Positions 40,240 to 50,910 of a stretch of DNA of 64,000 nt are shown here, piece after piece. This stretch comes from Nautilus pompilius (lineage: Eukaryota; Mollusca; Cephalopoda; Nautilida; Nautilidae): positions 1,030,647 through 1,094,646 of the forward strand of contig JACATO010000933.1 of the NCBI GenBank assembly GCA_018389105.1, read 5' to 3'. A program made the position numbers and the translations under genes. The notes beneath the pieces are model-generated. The model searched no databases and was not told where the DNA came from. It saw only the letters and a program-made list of their open reading frames with translations. Every line of letters begins with the position of its first letter. The first letter of the stretch is position 1.

Positions 40240-41187
40240 AGGACACTGATTTTACCTGCAACAGGTGTGTCGGAGAACCTACCTGGATCTATCTGGTCTT
40301 CAAATGAGTATACTGATATATAATGGATTATTCTGTGAGCAGCTGCTTTTTCGTCTGTTGCACTTTTAGCAAGGAATTCCCACGAATCGTTTACTTTTTC
40401 GCGGTAGGACGAAGCAAGAGAGATCGTTCGTCCACGCCAGCTGCCAAGGCGACTTAGTAAACGATCATCGCCTTCTTGCGAACCCTAGGTCCCGACCGCC
40501 GGGGTCTCGAGGGGTCTCGCCCCAGGGAAACGAATGGACGGGTTGACGAAAAACTCGAGGAGAAATATTGTTGCCTTTTTTTTCTTCTTCTTCTTCCGAT
40601 GAGTTACATTATTCTCCTGGCTTCACGTCATTTACTCAGCGGTGAAGTAAAACACGGAGCTCCATGGGGGAGGGGGTTAAAGGGATCAAAAGACCCGCCT
40701 ACTGTGGCGAATCGATAAAAACACGAGGAATTCTTCGTCTGTCGCTCTGCGCGGCGACTCCGTCGGACACAGACCGGGCCGTACGGTAGAGACGCGAGTG
40801 TAAAGGGTCGAGGAAGCATCGGTTTCGGTCAGAAACTGAACTGAATTCGCCCATAAGACATCGAGCGAGAATGGTGTGTGTGTGTGGTGTGTGTGTGTAG
40901 TTCGGAGCACGAATGGTCTCTGCCGCTACCAATAAAGGTCAGATGCTTGTTTTTGTCACATGACCAACGGAGCGGCCAATTGGCGTCCGGCTTCTTTGCG
41001 CCCGCTCAGTTAAAGAGAGAAACGACACCAACAAACCACATTTCCGCATCTAAGGATTAGGAAAGTCAATGAGACCGAAGAATCAGAGGGTTTCAAAATC
41101 TAGCAGTTGGAGAAAATAAAAGGGGATAGTTCCACAGTCTTAGATTCAATTTATGTAGAAAACTAAATAAATGATTGGCAAAGACCA
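40240..41187. other. CpG-rich intergenic stretch with TG repeat
   Basis: Rich in CG dinucleotides between about 40380 and 40830. A TG run lies at 40874-40898. Overlapping ORFs on both strands between 40.47 and 40.93 kb reflect base composition; none has a recognisable product. Confidence 0.4.
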
Positions 41188-41237
<50 letters not shown>

Positions 41238-41254
41238 TATTATATTATTATATT

Positions 41255-41296
<42 letters not shown>

Positions 41297-41378
41297 TATT
41301 ATTAATGAGTATTAGGATTATTATTATTATTATTATTAGTTATTATTAGTATTAAATTATTTTATATTATTATTATTA

Positions 41379-41448
<70 letters not shown>

Positions 41449-41507
41449 GTAGTATTATTATTAGGTATTATTATTATTATGATTATTATTATTATTATGA
41501 TATTATT

Positions 41508-41550
<43 letters not shown>

Positions 41551-41558
41551 TTAGTATT

Positions 41559-41590
<32 letters not shown>

Positions 41591-41646
41591 GTATTATTAT
41601 TATTATTATTATTATATTATTAGTATTATTATTATTATTATTATTA

Positions 41647-41689
<43 letters not shown>

Positions 41690-41737
41690 GATATTATTAT
41701 TATTTTATGATTATTATTATTATTATTATTATTAGTC

Positions 41738-41794
<57 letters not shown>

Positions 41795-41855
41795 TATTAT
41801 TATTATTATTATTATTATTCTTATATTATATTATTATTATTATTATTATATATTA

Positions 41856-41889
<34 letters not shown>

Positions 41890-41934
41890 TATTTATTATT
41901 ATTATTCTTATTATTATATATTATTATTATTTTC

Positions 41935-41986
<52 letters not shown>
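41188..41986. repeat. 800-bp ATT/TAT trinucleotide microsatellite
   Basis: Almost uninterrupted TAT/ATT units for about 800 bp with occasional G or C substitutions and 1-2 bp indels. The single 169-codon open frame inside it, made of Ile, Leu and Tyr, is only a translation of the repeat. Confidence 0.97.
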
Positions 41987-41987
<1 letters not shown>

Positions 41988-43399
41988 GACAACAACTCGT
42001 AACAGAAGTCCAGTTCTTCAAATCCTTTCTCCCCCTATTTTATTTCCTTTCTTAAGTACCACCCACCCACCATCAGCTAGTACTGATGGGAAGACCTGCA
42101 GTTTACCTGAAGCAGACAGATACTCGGATTTAATTAAAACAAAGGGTTTGTCTTATACAAACAGCATATAGCCCGCGGTTTAAACAAGCCGGCTCGCTTG
42201 TCAGTTTTATGACTACAGCAGGAACAAATTTCTTTCTTTTCTCTCCTCTCCCAACCCTTACTCCTGGTTAGCGAATTTTTCTTTTGTAAAAAAAAAAAAA
42301 AAAATTAACAAAAAATTCTCTGACAAGAAACAACTTTATTAGGGTTTTTTGTTGTTGCTGTCATCAACAGAGTTAATATGTACGCTAGTGGTTCTTATGT
42401 CAGTTGTTTGACAAGGACGATTTCTCATCTGATGGTAGGGGGGGGCGGTGTATCCTCTCTTGTGGGCAACTCCACTCCAAATAATGAAAAATGTCCCTTG
42501 CCTACATCCTGTTTATTTAAAATAACTGCTTTTATTAACTTTATTTTTTAATTATTAAACTTTATTTTCTAACATTAAGAAGTAGTTTAAATTAAAACTA
42601 ATAGTTAGTATCCGTTTTAACGTCTGAGTAAGAATAATAATACATTTAAGCTTTGAAGGAAAACCAACCACAATTCTGTTTAAAATAATGAAGGAAATCA
42701 AAACGTTCCAAGAGTATGGAGAACACGATGATGTCACGACTTTTAAAGATAACAACAAACAGTTATTTTACTTTAACCACTAGAATCAGCTTCTTTAAAT
42801 CTTGAATTTAATCGTCAATTGACTCCAAATATTTATATCGTTCTATTAGGTTTAATTTAGTGTCTTTGAGATTTCTTTCTATTTTAATGAACCCACACTA
42901 AAAGTAATGTATGATTAATCATGGGGGGGGGGGAATCAGCTTTAAGAAAGAATTACTGCTTTGAACTTTTAACATCAGGACAGATCAGCTTTAAGAGGAG
43001 GATTTTCCGTTCACCTGGTGTCTGAAGCAGGTAGCTGGTACCGTAATTTCTGTCTTGTTTGCTCAGATTCAGACAGATCCAATCTGTTCGCACAGCTGCT
43101 TCCTTCGCTCGGCCTGTGTTAGTAAAATAAAAACAGAATTATGGAAACGATGTTATCCGGGAAATCCAGCCCGGAGCTTTTTCCTTTAGTTGGCACAGAT
43201 TTTTTTCTTCTGATTCTATTTCCTGCTCAATCCTGCAGGATATCGATTATGGCAGCCATTCATATTGGAACCCCCTCCCTTTCTTTAAACTTTCTATTCC
43301 TGATCTTTTATCATTTTTTCTTAAGACTTTCGTGGCTTTTTAAAATTATTTACTTTTTAATTTAAACTCCCGATTTTCTAACCAAACTGATCTATAGAA
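41987..43399. other. Intergenic stretch, nothing recognised
   Basis: Poly-A at 42288-42304 and poly-G at 42924-42933. No supported gene. Confidence 0.45.
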
Positions 43400-43456
43400 G
43401 AGGTCCCCTAGACGTTAATTCAGGGCCTTAATCCACCACACACCATATAACAAGCA
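43400..43456 (+). repeat. Left copy of the direct repeat flanking the Tc1 element
   Basis: This stretch contains GTTAATTCAGGGCCTTAATC and matches 45016-45072 with few mismatches over the first 40 bp, then more loosely (ATAACAAGC against ATAACGAGC). It stops just before the transposon end. Confidence 0.85.
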
Positions 43457-43460
43457 TATA

Positions 43461-45010
43461 CTGGTGCATCTCAGAAAATTAGAATATCGTGGAAGAGTTC
43501 AATATTTTTTGTCAGTTATTTCAGAAAGTGAAAATTGTATATATTCTAGACTCATTACATTTAAACTAAAATGTTTCAAGCATTTTTTAATTTTAATTTT
43601 GATAATTAGCGCCTACTGCTCAAAGAAATAGAAAAAAACATCTCAAAATATTAGAATATTCCATTTCGAGCTTGAGTAAATCACTATTTATGCAGTATAA
43701 ATACCATGAATCTCTCAGTCTGGTTCAGTACACACAGCCACAATCATTGGGAAGACTACTGACTTGACAGTTGTCCAGAAGGCACTCACTGACAGCCTTC
43801 ACAAGGAGGGTAAGCCACAGAAGGTCATTGCTGAAAGGGCTGGCTGTTCGCAGAGTGCTGTATCAAAGCATATTCATGGAAAGTTGACTGGAAGGGAAAA
43901 GTGTGGTAGGAAAAGGTGCACAAGCAAGAGGGATGACCACAGCCTTGAGATGATTGTCAAGCAAAGCCGATTTAAGAACTTGGGGAAGCTTCACAAGGAG
44001 TGGACTGAGGCTGGAATCAGTGCATCAAGAGCCACCATGCACAGACCAGATGTGTCCAGGAAATGGGCTACAAGTGTCACATTCCTAGTGTCAAGCCACT
44101 CCTGAACCAGAGACAATGTCAGAAACGTCTTACCTGGGCTAAGGAGAAAAAGAACTGGGCCGTTGCTCAGTGGTCCAAAGTCCTCTTTTCAGATGAAAGT
44201 AAATTTTGCATTTCATTTGGAAATCAAGGTCCCACAGTCTGGAGGAAGAGTGGAGAGGCACAGAATCCAAGTTGCTTGAAGTCCAGTGTGAAGTTTCCAC
44301 AGTCAGTGATGATTTGGGGTGCCATGTCATCTGCTGGTGTTGGTCCACTGTGTTTTATCGAGTCCAAAGTCAACGCAGCCATCTACCAGGAGATTTTAGA
44401 GCACTTCATGCTTCCGTCTGCTGACAAGCTTTATGGAGATGCTGATTTCCTTTTCCAGCAGGACTTGGCACCTGCCCACAGTGCCAATAACTGGTTTGCT
44501 GACCATGGTATTACTGTGCTTGATTGGCCAGCCAACTTGCCTGACCTGAACTCCATAGAGAATCTATGGGGTATTGTCAAGAGGAAGATGAGAGACACCA
44601 GACCCAACAGTACAGATGAGCTGAAGGCCGCTATCAAAGCAATCTGGGCTTCCATAACACCTCAGCAGCGCCACAGGCTGATCGCCTCCATGACACGCCA
44701 CATTGATGCAGTGATTCGTGCAAAAGGAGCCCCGACGAAGTATTGAGTGCATAAATGAACATACTTTTCAGAAGTTCGGCATTTCTATATTATAAATCCT
44801 TTTTTTTATTGATCTTATGAAATATTCTAATATTTTGAGATAGTGGATTTTTTATTTTCATTATCTGTAATCAAAATTAAAACAAAAAAGGTTTGAAATA
44901 TTTCACTTTATATGTAATGAATCTAGAATATATGAAAGTTTCACTGTTTGAATTAAATTACGGAAAAAATGAACTCTTCCACGATATTCTAATTTTTTGA
45001 GATGCACCTG
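43461..45010 (+). mobile_element. Tc1-like transposon with IR/DR ends (1.55 kb)
   Basis: The ends are inverted repeats of about 200 bp. The left starts CTGGTGCATCTCAG and the right, reversed, starts CAGGTGCATCTCAA. In each arm a phrase ending in TTAGAATAT occurs twice, at the outer tip and again at the inner end (43641-43660 and 44818-44842), which is the IR/DR layout of the Sleeping Beauty-type Tc1 group. The left flank has TA (43459-43460); the right flank has CA where TA is expected. It encodes one broken transposase. The tip and coding sequence resemble a Tc1 lineage that I know as common in fish genomes. Confidence 0.93.
43746..44746 (+). pseudogene. Tc1 transposase, broken by start loss, one frameshift and a 9-bp deletion
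   Basis: The first frame (43764-44105) holds the paired helix-turn-helix DNA-binding region (ERAGCSQSAVSKH) with a basic GRKR stretch. The second frame (44063-44746) holds the DDE domain: LFSDESKF, FQQDLAPAH and NSIENLWG. The usual start codon position (43746) reads ATT instead of ATG. A frameshift lies at about 44045-44054. Only 31 residues separate the second Asp from Glu instead of the family's 34, a three-residue loss after APAHS. Everything else is open to the TGA at 44744-44746, so the copy died fairly recently. Confidence 0.92.
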
Positions 45011-45015
45011 CAGTT

Positions 45016-45072
45016 GAAGTCCCCTAGCAGTTAATTCAGGGCCTTAATCCACCACATTCCTCATAACGAGCA
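45016..45072 (+). repeat. Right copy of the direct repeat flanking the Tc1 element
   Basis: Matches 43400-43456 in the same orientation, separated from it only by the 1.55-kb transposon. Confidence 0.85.
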
Positions 45073-46029
45073 GCTTGTTTAAAATTTTCTTGGAAAGACC
45101 CGTAGTCGTCTTACCAGCAAAAATACTGGACATTCGTTTGCCGGCCATGTTTAATGTGACGTCACTGTACTTTTTTCGGAGACGGGTTCTTTCTCACCGC
45201 CCGCCATGACATTTGAGCATCTGGCCGATTTGATGTTTAGTACACATTCTAAAATAATAACGAGTGGTGTTCGCTTTTAACTGATGTACAGTCAATCTCA
45301 ATTAACTACATATTATTTTGCTCATTTTGTATTTTTTTTTTATAATCGTTTTTCACGGTAAATACAAACGTGCAATTGATTTAGAGCATACTCTGAGAGT
45401 TGAATAACCGCACCAAGCATCTCCGGAATGCTGTATTCTAAGTTGAGTGAAGGGAATAAAAGGTTAAAGTATCCAGTCCCCTCTGATTTAGTTTATTATT
45501 ACAATCTATTAATTAGTTTTGATGCTAAAATTTCTGATTATGAAATGAACTTAACCGTAACTCGAAACATTTTTTTTTAAAGAAATTAGGTAAAGCAGAT
45601 TCGTCAGAATGCGAACGTTATCAAGCTCTACACAACTCTGACGCACAACTGAACGTCATAGAATACTATGCACAACTCTGACGCACACATCACTAGGCAT
45701 AACTAAACTAACAGCGTTATTATGCAAAACGATGACGGACGCGAAGTTTTTTTGTAGTTTTCCTGAAAGAAGAGCTATGAAGTCGCCCATATGTTTGAAT
45801 ATTTATTGAACTAAATACACTGTTTGAAAACAGATTCCTTAGTTATACAGTAAATTAGAAGTTTGTTTATGAACCGACTCTACGGTTTGCTTAAGTTATC
45901 TCCTGGTCGGCTTTTATAGACAACTTGCTTCAGTTACCAACTGATATACCAGCGGCGCCAGGAGTTTGACTCCACAGAACCCAGTCAAAACTGCTAAAGT
46001 GATTACATCAGCTGGTTAGGGTTAAGGTT
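45073..46029. other. Intergenic stretch with one TGACGTCA site
   Basis: TGACGTCA lies at 45157-45164. A short direct repeat, CACAACTCTGACGCACA, occurs twice between 45632 and 45686. No gene was seen. Confidence 0.5.
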
Positions 46030-46060
<31 letters not shown>

Positions 46061-46094
46061 GGAGAGTAGATAGATAGAGAGAGAGAGAGAGAGA
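46030..46094. repeat. GA microsatellite
   Basis: GA run interrupted by GGAGAGTAGATAGATAG. Confidence 0.95.
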
Positions 46095-46695
46095 ATTTTG
46101 CTACTGGTTCTTTAAATACAGCTGATAGCAAACTTTGAATTATTAATTATATGCTTTTCTGTTGTAGAAAAAGTTAGATTAATCGCCTTCTTCTCGAGGT
46201 CAAGATATCTATAGCTTGTTCGATGTCTGTAAGCCCGAATTGGAATGTGTACAAAATGATAGGATATTTGTATTTTTAAAATTATTTTGGTTTCCTAGAA
46301 AATCGGCATGGACACCCAATAGTTTGGTTCACGTGACGCGAATCTTATTCTGCGAATTGCCATGTGTAGGCATTCCACAGCCAGATTAATCGGTAGGTTG
46401 TTAACAAACCTGGTTTCCAATTTCTTTTTTTAGTAAGAAAACGACAGACTTGTTTGTTTTGTCTGGGAGTCTTTATTCTCCTATTTATAATCACTGCAAT
46501 CTTTGCTTCTCTTCGCTGGTCGGAAACTTATTAGATTGGAATGAATGAAGGCCGGTTGCTGTTTCTGGTAACCCGTTAACTGGATAGGTTTATAGCAGAC
46601 TCTCCCGTCTCACTAGAAGTCTGATCTGGATATTACGGAGCCTTATTTATGAGCTGTCTATAAAAAGTCTTCATCGGGTAATCACTTCTGACAAA
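46095..46695. other. Intergenic stretch, nothing recognised
   Basis: No coding or RNA feature seen. Confidence 0.4.
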
Positions 46696-46858
46696 CCTGC
46701 TCTCCTTGGCAAAAGAGTGCCACGAAATTCCCAAAACCTGCTCTCCTTGGCAAAAGAGTGCCACGAAATTCCCAAACCTGCTCTCTTTGGCAAAAGAGTG
46801 CCACGAAATTCCCAAAACCTGCTCTCCTTGGCAAAAGAGTGCCACGAAATTCCCAAAA
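46696..46858. repeat. Four-copy 40-41 bp tandem repeat
   Basis: Units begin at 46696, 46737, 46777 and 46818 and differ by one or two bases. Each contains CTTGGCAAAAGAGTGCCACG, where TGGCA and TGCCA can pair as a short stem. The ORFs across it are translations of the repeat. Confidence 0.95.
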
Positions 46859-47058
46859 TGCACCTTTCTAAGCTTTGTTTGTTTGTTTTTTTTTTCTTTT
46901 TTTTGTTTTTAAAGCGATTTTGTTGTGGAAAATTCTTCGTTTCCTGAGAACAGTACGACTACGATTTGGAACTTTCTGGAAAGCGTGAACGAGTTGCGGG
47001 TTTGAGAAGACCCGCTGTCCTCTGGCTACGACCAGACATCTGAGCGTTTCCTGTGGTT

Positions 47059-47093
<35 letters not shown>

Positions 47094-49451
47094 CTGCGCT
47101 GGAGAAGGTATCCCATTTAAATTGTCAAATTACTGTAATTGTAATCACTTGGAATGATGACATTTCAACGGAAACCGTCGAATTATTATGTCAGCCGTAA
47201 GGAAGCGCTAGTCTCTGTGAACTATATCTCAAAAACCACGGAGCGACCGTTCGTTTACTCGTCCGTCCGTCCGTCCGTCGTTCGTTTCTTTACATGAGCC
47301 ATCGGGTCCCTGCCACTAGCCGCGGGTTGTCGGTGACCGACTGGACTAATGTCGGCAATGATAAAAAAAAAGTTAACTTTTGAAAATATTTAGAATACTT
47401 TTTTACGAGTTGTTAATTCTATTTGTAGCGATAGTTTTTCCTTTACTCGTTTTGTATATCAGTAAGGTAAATCTTTTGCGCGCACAATCTTCATCGATAT
47501 ATTTTCGCTATTATCAACGGCTTTCCCAAGGATGCTTCGCAAGGAATCGATCCGATGACGAGGCTGTGTGACAGTTCCTTCAGCCTAAATGAAATTCCTG
47601 ACATTGTTGTTCCAATGAAGACATTCGTTGTCATTTTGGTAAACGAATCCCAGCGGTAAAGTTGTATAAACGGCACTACGATCATCTGGAGACTGTTGCA
47701 CCTGTATAAAATCCATGTTACACATCTGATGATGATGAGTATCTGTTTTAACCCATTCCATTGTGCCTGCCGAATTTAAATGACCTTTAACCATATCGGT
47801 CACGACCCACTTGTGTTGAGGAACACACCCCTCTCCTGTTTGTCATACACACACTGCTGTCTCTGAAGTCCAGAATGGAGTTTGGTTGATTAGTGAGCAT
47901 CATGTTTGCTCATCTGGCTCGCGTCCATCACTTTCCAGCCAATCATCAGTGGCCATTACAAATCGATTTCCAAAGTTTTTGTTTATAATAAACCTGCTAT
48001 GATAATGATCTTTTTCTCTGGTCCAACCCAGCAGTATTTTGTGATTAGTGATCAGCGAGGAGGCTACTTTCTGGGTGACTTGTGACGCAAACAACGGAGA
48101 TGGGCGACATCTGTCGGATGAAAATTCGTTCTGATTTGAAGCTACTCACGTGTCCGTCGACTTGTTGTGGGCGTATGAGCAGACAGACTAATTGGTCCGT
48201 ATTTTTTAAACAATGCTGCTCAGGTAGATTTATCTGCTCACACTCCGGACATTTCTAACCTTTAAACTTCGGACAAGTTCTGATGATAGAGGACTGAACT
48301 ATGGTTTCTACAGATTCAGTGTTCACCCAACTTTTGCGATATCGTTAGTGATTTCTCAGATAAGGTTCCCATGCAAAAGAATAAGAGAAAGGGGTCGGCC
48401 AGAGGCGTGGCCAGTTAAGTCACTTGAACTCTCACCTTTAAACTTATTTGCAGGAGTCTCTGAAAACAGTGTCTTCGTCGGCATGGCAACACACATAAAA
48501 GAATTCGAGCGATAAAACTGCCATTAAAATAATATGAAAGGTTTAGGAATCGGATGAAAAGTTCCGAGAAGCGCCTTTGGCGCACAGTTCATACATCTAA
48601 GAGAAGACTAAATCACTATGGTGGCTGGCTTTTACCATTAGGCACATGTCTGAATCTGTTGGTTTGTGTTTGCCTGCTTCCAAATCATATCAAGGGAGAT
48701 AATATTCGAGCGGCCATTGGCTGTTAGACTGCGGTCGACCCCTGCTCATTCTTTACTTAAGTGACATTATAGCAGCATGAAAGAGGCTTTTTTTTTCTTC
48801 TAAAGGACTGCTGACACACATTGCCGCTGGCAGATCGCCCTACCGACTCTCCTTTTTTTCAAAACTGACGACGTACTTCCGAATGGCAAGTGTAGCCTTG
48901 GGTTCTGCTTCAGATCTTGCGCTGCTCCTGACGACAAACCGACCGACTTCGCAGCCCACGGAAACTATTCCGTGACGGGTATAGACAGCGCCCCCCAGCG
49001 TTCATCGTCGCATGACATTTTCCAACGACTCTTACAGTTCTAAAGTTCAATGATCGCCGAAGTCGTACTTTTTAAATATTAATTCCCATTGATGGATATT
49101 AGTGGATAGGCAAAATAAACCAGTTTGAAGAAACTAACAAACGGCATTTTGGTGAATCTAAGAATGTAAACGAAAGAACCTGCAGCTCCCCCTTCTTTCC
49201 TGCAGGTGGCCGTCGGGAGAATTCTTTCTTGGATAGGCATTGCTAAACCGAATTACAGAAATAAGCCAGGCGACATAGTAAACACGAGAGCGATCGAGCT
49301 TGGAACACGTGCAACGACTCCATTACCATTTCCCCGCGAGTCTGCCAGTTCCACTACCACGACGAACGTGCGCTGAAACTGAGTTGGCATCAGCACACCT
49401 CAGCGTGTCCTCTTCTTTTGTTATCGCTCCTGAAAAAGGTGCGTCAGCGAA
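46859..49451. other. Intergenic stretch with GA run and GTCC run
   Basis: GA microsatellite at 47059-47092 and four tandem GTCC units near 47262-47278. Two minus-strand ORFs without recognised family lie at 47585-47803 and 47900-48094. CpG dinucleotides increase from about 48.8 kb to 49.45 kb. Confidence 0.5.
47585..47830 (-). other. Unrecognised exon-like open frame
   Basis: The minus strand reads an open frame from about 47830 to a stop at 47585, with mixed polar composition (HHHQMCNMDFIQVQQSPDD, then GFVYQNDNECLHW) that looks more protein-like than most chance ORFs here. I find no family, and only a weak AG acceptor upstream. It could be an exon, a decayed transposon or chance. Confidence 0.2.
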
Positions 49452-49460
49452 ATGGTCCAG
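49452..49460 (+). other. Candidate start of a first coding exon (ATG GTC CAG | GTGAGT)
   Basis: GCGAAATGG gives a good start context, and a perfect CAG|GTGAGT donor follows after three codons. The 500 bp upstream is CpG-rich. No downstream exon could be found in the window, so this rests on splice-signal shape alone. Confidence 0.25.
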
Positions 49461-50076
49461 GTGAGTCATTTTACCTCACCGTTAATTCTCTTCTAAATCG
49501 TTTGTTCGTGGCATGCCAGAGATACCGACCGGTGTCGTGTGTGTTAATACCTGTGCAGGCGTGAGGGGGGGGTTCAGGAGCGGACACGAGTTCGAACTTG
49601 GAGAAGCTTCCGCGCTGGCACCTTATTGAAAAATTGTGATCCGAGTGACGGCGCTACGCTGTTGCCCCGTCCAGTCGAGCATCATTCGTGTGAGGGCCAA
49701 GGAGACAATTCATAAAATCATCAACAAAGATGAAAAGGGAGGGTCGTAAATAGAAGGTTACGAAAGTTTAAAAGTGAAGCTAACAAAGCAGGCTTATAAA
49801 AATAGTGTAAAGTGAAGTTTAGTGTAATTTTCCCTAGCGAAGTCTTCATGACACCTGGAACGTAACTACTGCTAAATATTAGTGCAGTTTGCTTGAATCC
49901 TGACGTATAGTCAATACAGTCATGTGATGTCTGTCATGCAAGCGGTTGTAAAAGTGAGTATAAGCAGTGATATCATTGTGGTGTGGTGAATAATATGGCT
50001 CCAGGGTAGGGAAGTGTATAAAATTCAAAGTCTTGGCTAGTGATGGCTCCTATAAGTGGCAGATTGTAGTCCGACT
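49461..50076. other. Intergenic stretch, nothing recognised
   Basis: No coding, RNA or repeat feature seen apart from its position after the candidate donor. Confidence 0.35.
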
Positions 50077-50420
50077 TCATGTTTCAGAAGACGCTGTATG
50101 CGAGACTCTGGTGCTGTTGGTGATAGACGAAGTCAAGGAAGCAAACTCAGGCTCCTCAAAGGTGATGTTAGGAGCGTAGTCTACGTGACAGACGACCGGC
50201 CATGCGGATCGTGCAAATGACCTAGCTGCAACTATGGGTTTTAGCGTTTCTTCGAGAACAGCAAGATACGCATTAACTCGAAGTGGTTTCGATAGATGTG
50301 CAGCTGCCCCAAAATCTTTGCTAAGAAGGGACATCCAAAAACCGAAACGGGCAGCAGAAAGGTAACAGTAGGGTGACCAAGGGTAGAAGAGGACGCCAAA
50401 GTCTCGGATGTCTGATAGTA
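50077..50420 (-). pseudogene. Possible maT/mariner-type transposase fragment
   Basis: The minus-strand frame 50334-50077 reads LRVNAYLAVLEETLKP and then CHVDYAPNIT, which aligns by eye with the maT/mariner catalytic middle (a VN..YL.VLE..VKP stretch followed by the second Asp in a D-x-AP-x-x-T motif). Upstream, in another frame, FGFW resembles the preceding strand. No zinc finger or ends were found, so the call is tentative. Confidence 0.35.
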
Positions 50421-50910
50421 ATCACCGACAGTTCGTTCGAAGGCGGACCTGGGAGTGGTACAACAGCCAACGCTTAACAGCTGCGGTGAGGCTTAAGGCT
50501 GTTAGACAGTTGGATGAAATTAAAGGTGCACTGACTGCCGGCAAGTACAGGCAGGTTCTCTTCCATCATACTACAGTATTTCCTCAGGAAAACCTCATTA
50601 AGCGGGGATTTATCTTCCGACACGACAGTGACCTCAGGCACGCGGCCGGTGTGGTGAAATACTATCTGGAGCGTGGCGAGGCTGATGGGGTGCTTCCAAG
50701 GATTCCTCAGCCTGCACAAAGTCCTCATACGTACATCGATGAGGCTGTATGGGGTTATTTGGTTACTGAGGAAGTCAAATGGTAACCAAACATCTCGGAT
50801 GAATTGTGAAAAGTGCTACAGGATATTTGGAACAACATTTCACAATCATACATCGATAACCTGTATGGTAGCATGAAACAAGTTCTCTATATAAAGAAAA
50901 GAAATTATAC
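50408..50910 (+). pseudogene. Tc1/mariner transposase relic of DD38E type, C-terminal half
   Basis: From about 50480 the plus frame reads RLKAVRQLDEIKG, then FIFRHDSDLRHAAGVVKYYLE, and ends SPHTYIDEAVWGYL. The second catalytic Asp (RHD) and the Glu (IDEAVW) are both kept, with 38 residues between them, the spacing of a described Tc1/mariner branch (DD38E). After stops at 50783-50785 and about 50807, the same frame continues with KVLQDIWNNISQSYIDNLYGSM to about 50910, the usual C-terminal helix. The N-terminal DNA-binding part is not visible. Confidence 0.6.

Noticed and set aside
41479..41988. 169-codon ORF of Ile, Leu and Tyr
   Set aside because: It is a translation of the ATT microsatellite.
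47380..47571. 63-codon ORF with a hydrophobic N terminus resembling a signal peptide
   Set aside because: It starts with TTG, not ATG, in T-rich DNA, and shows no splice or promoter context.
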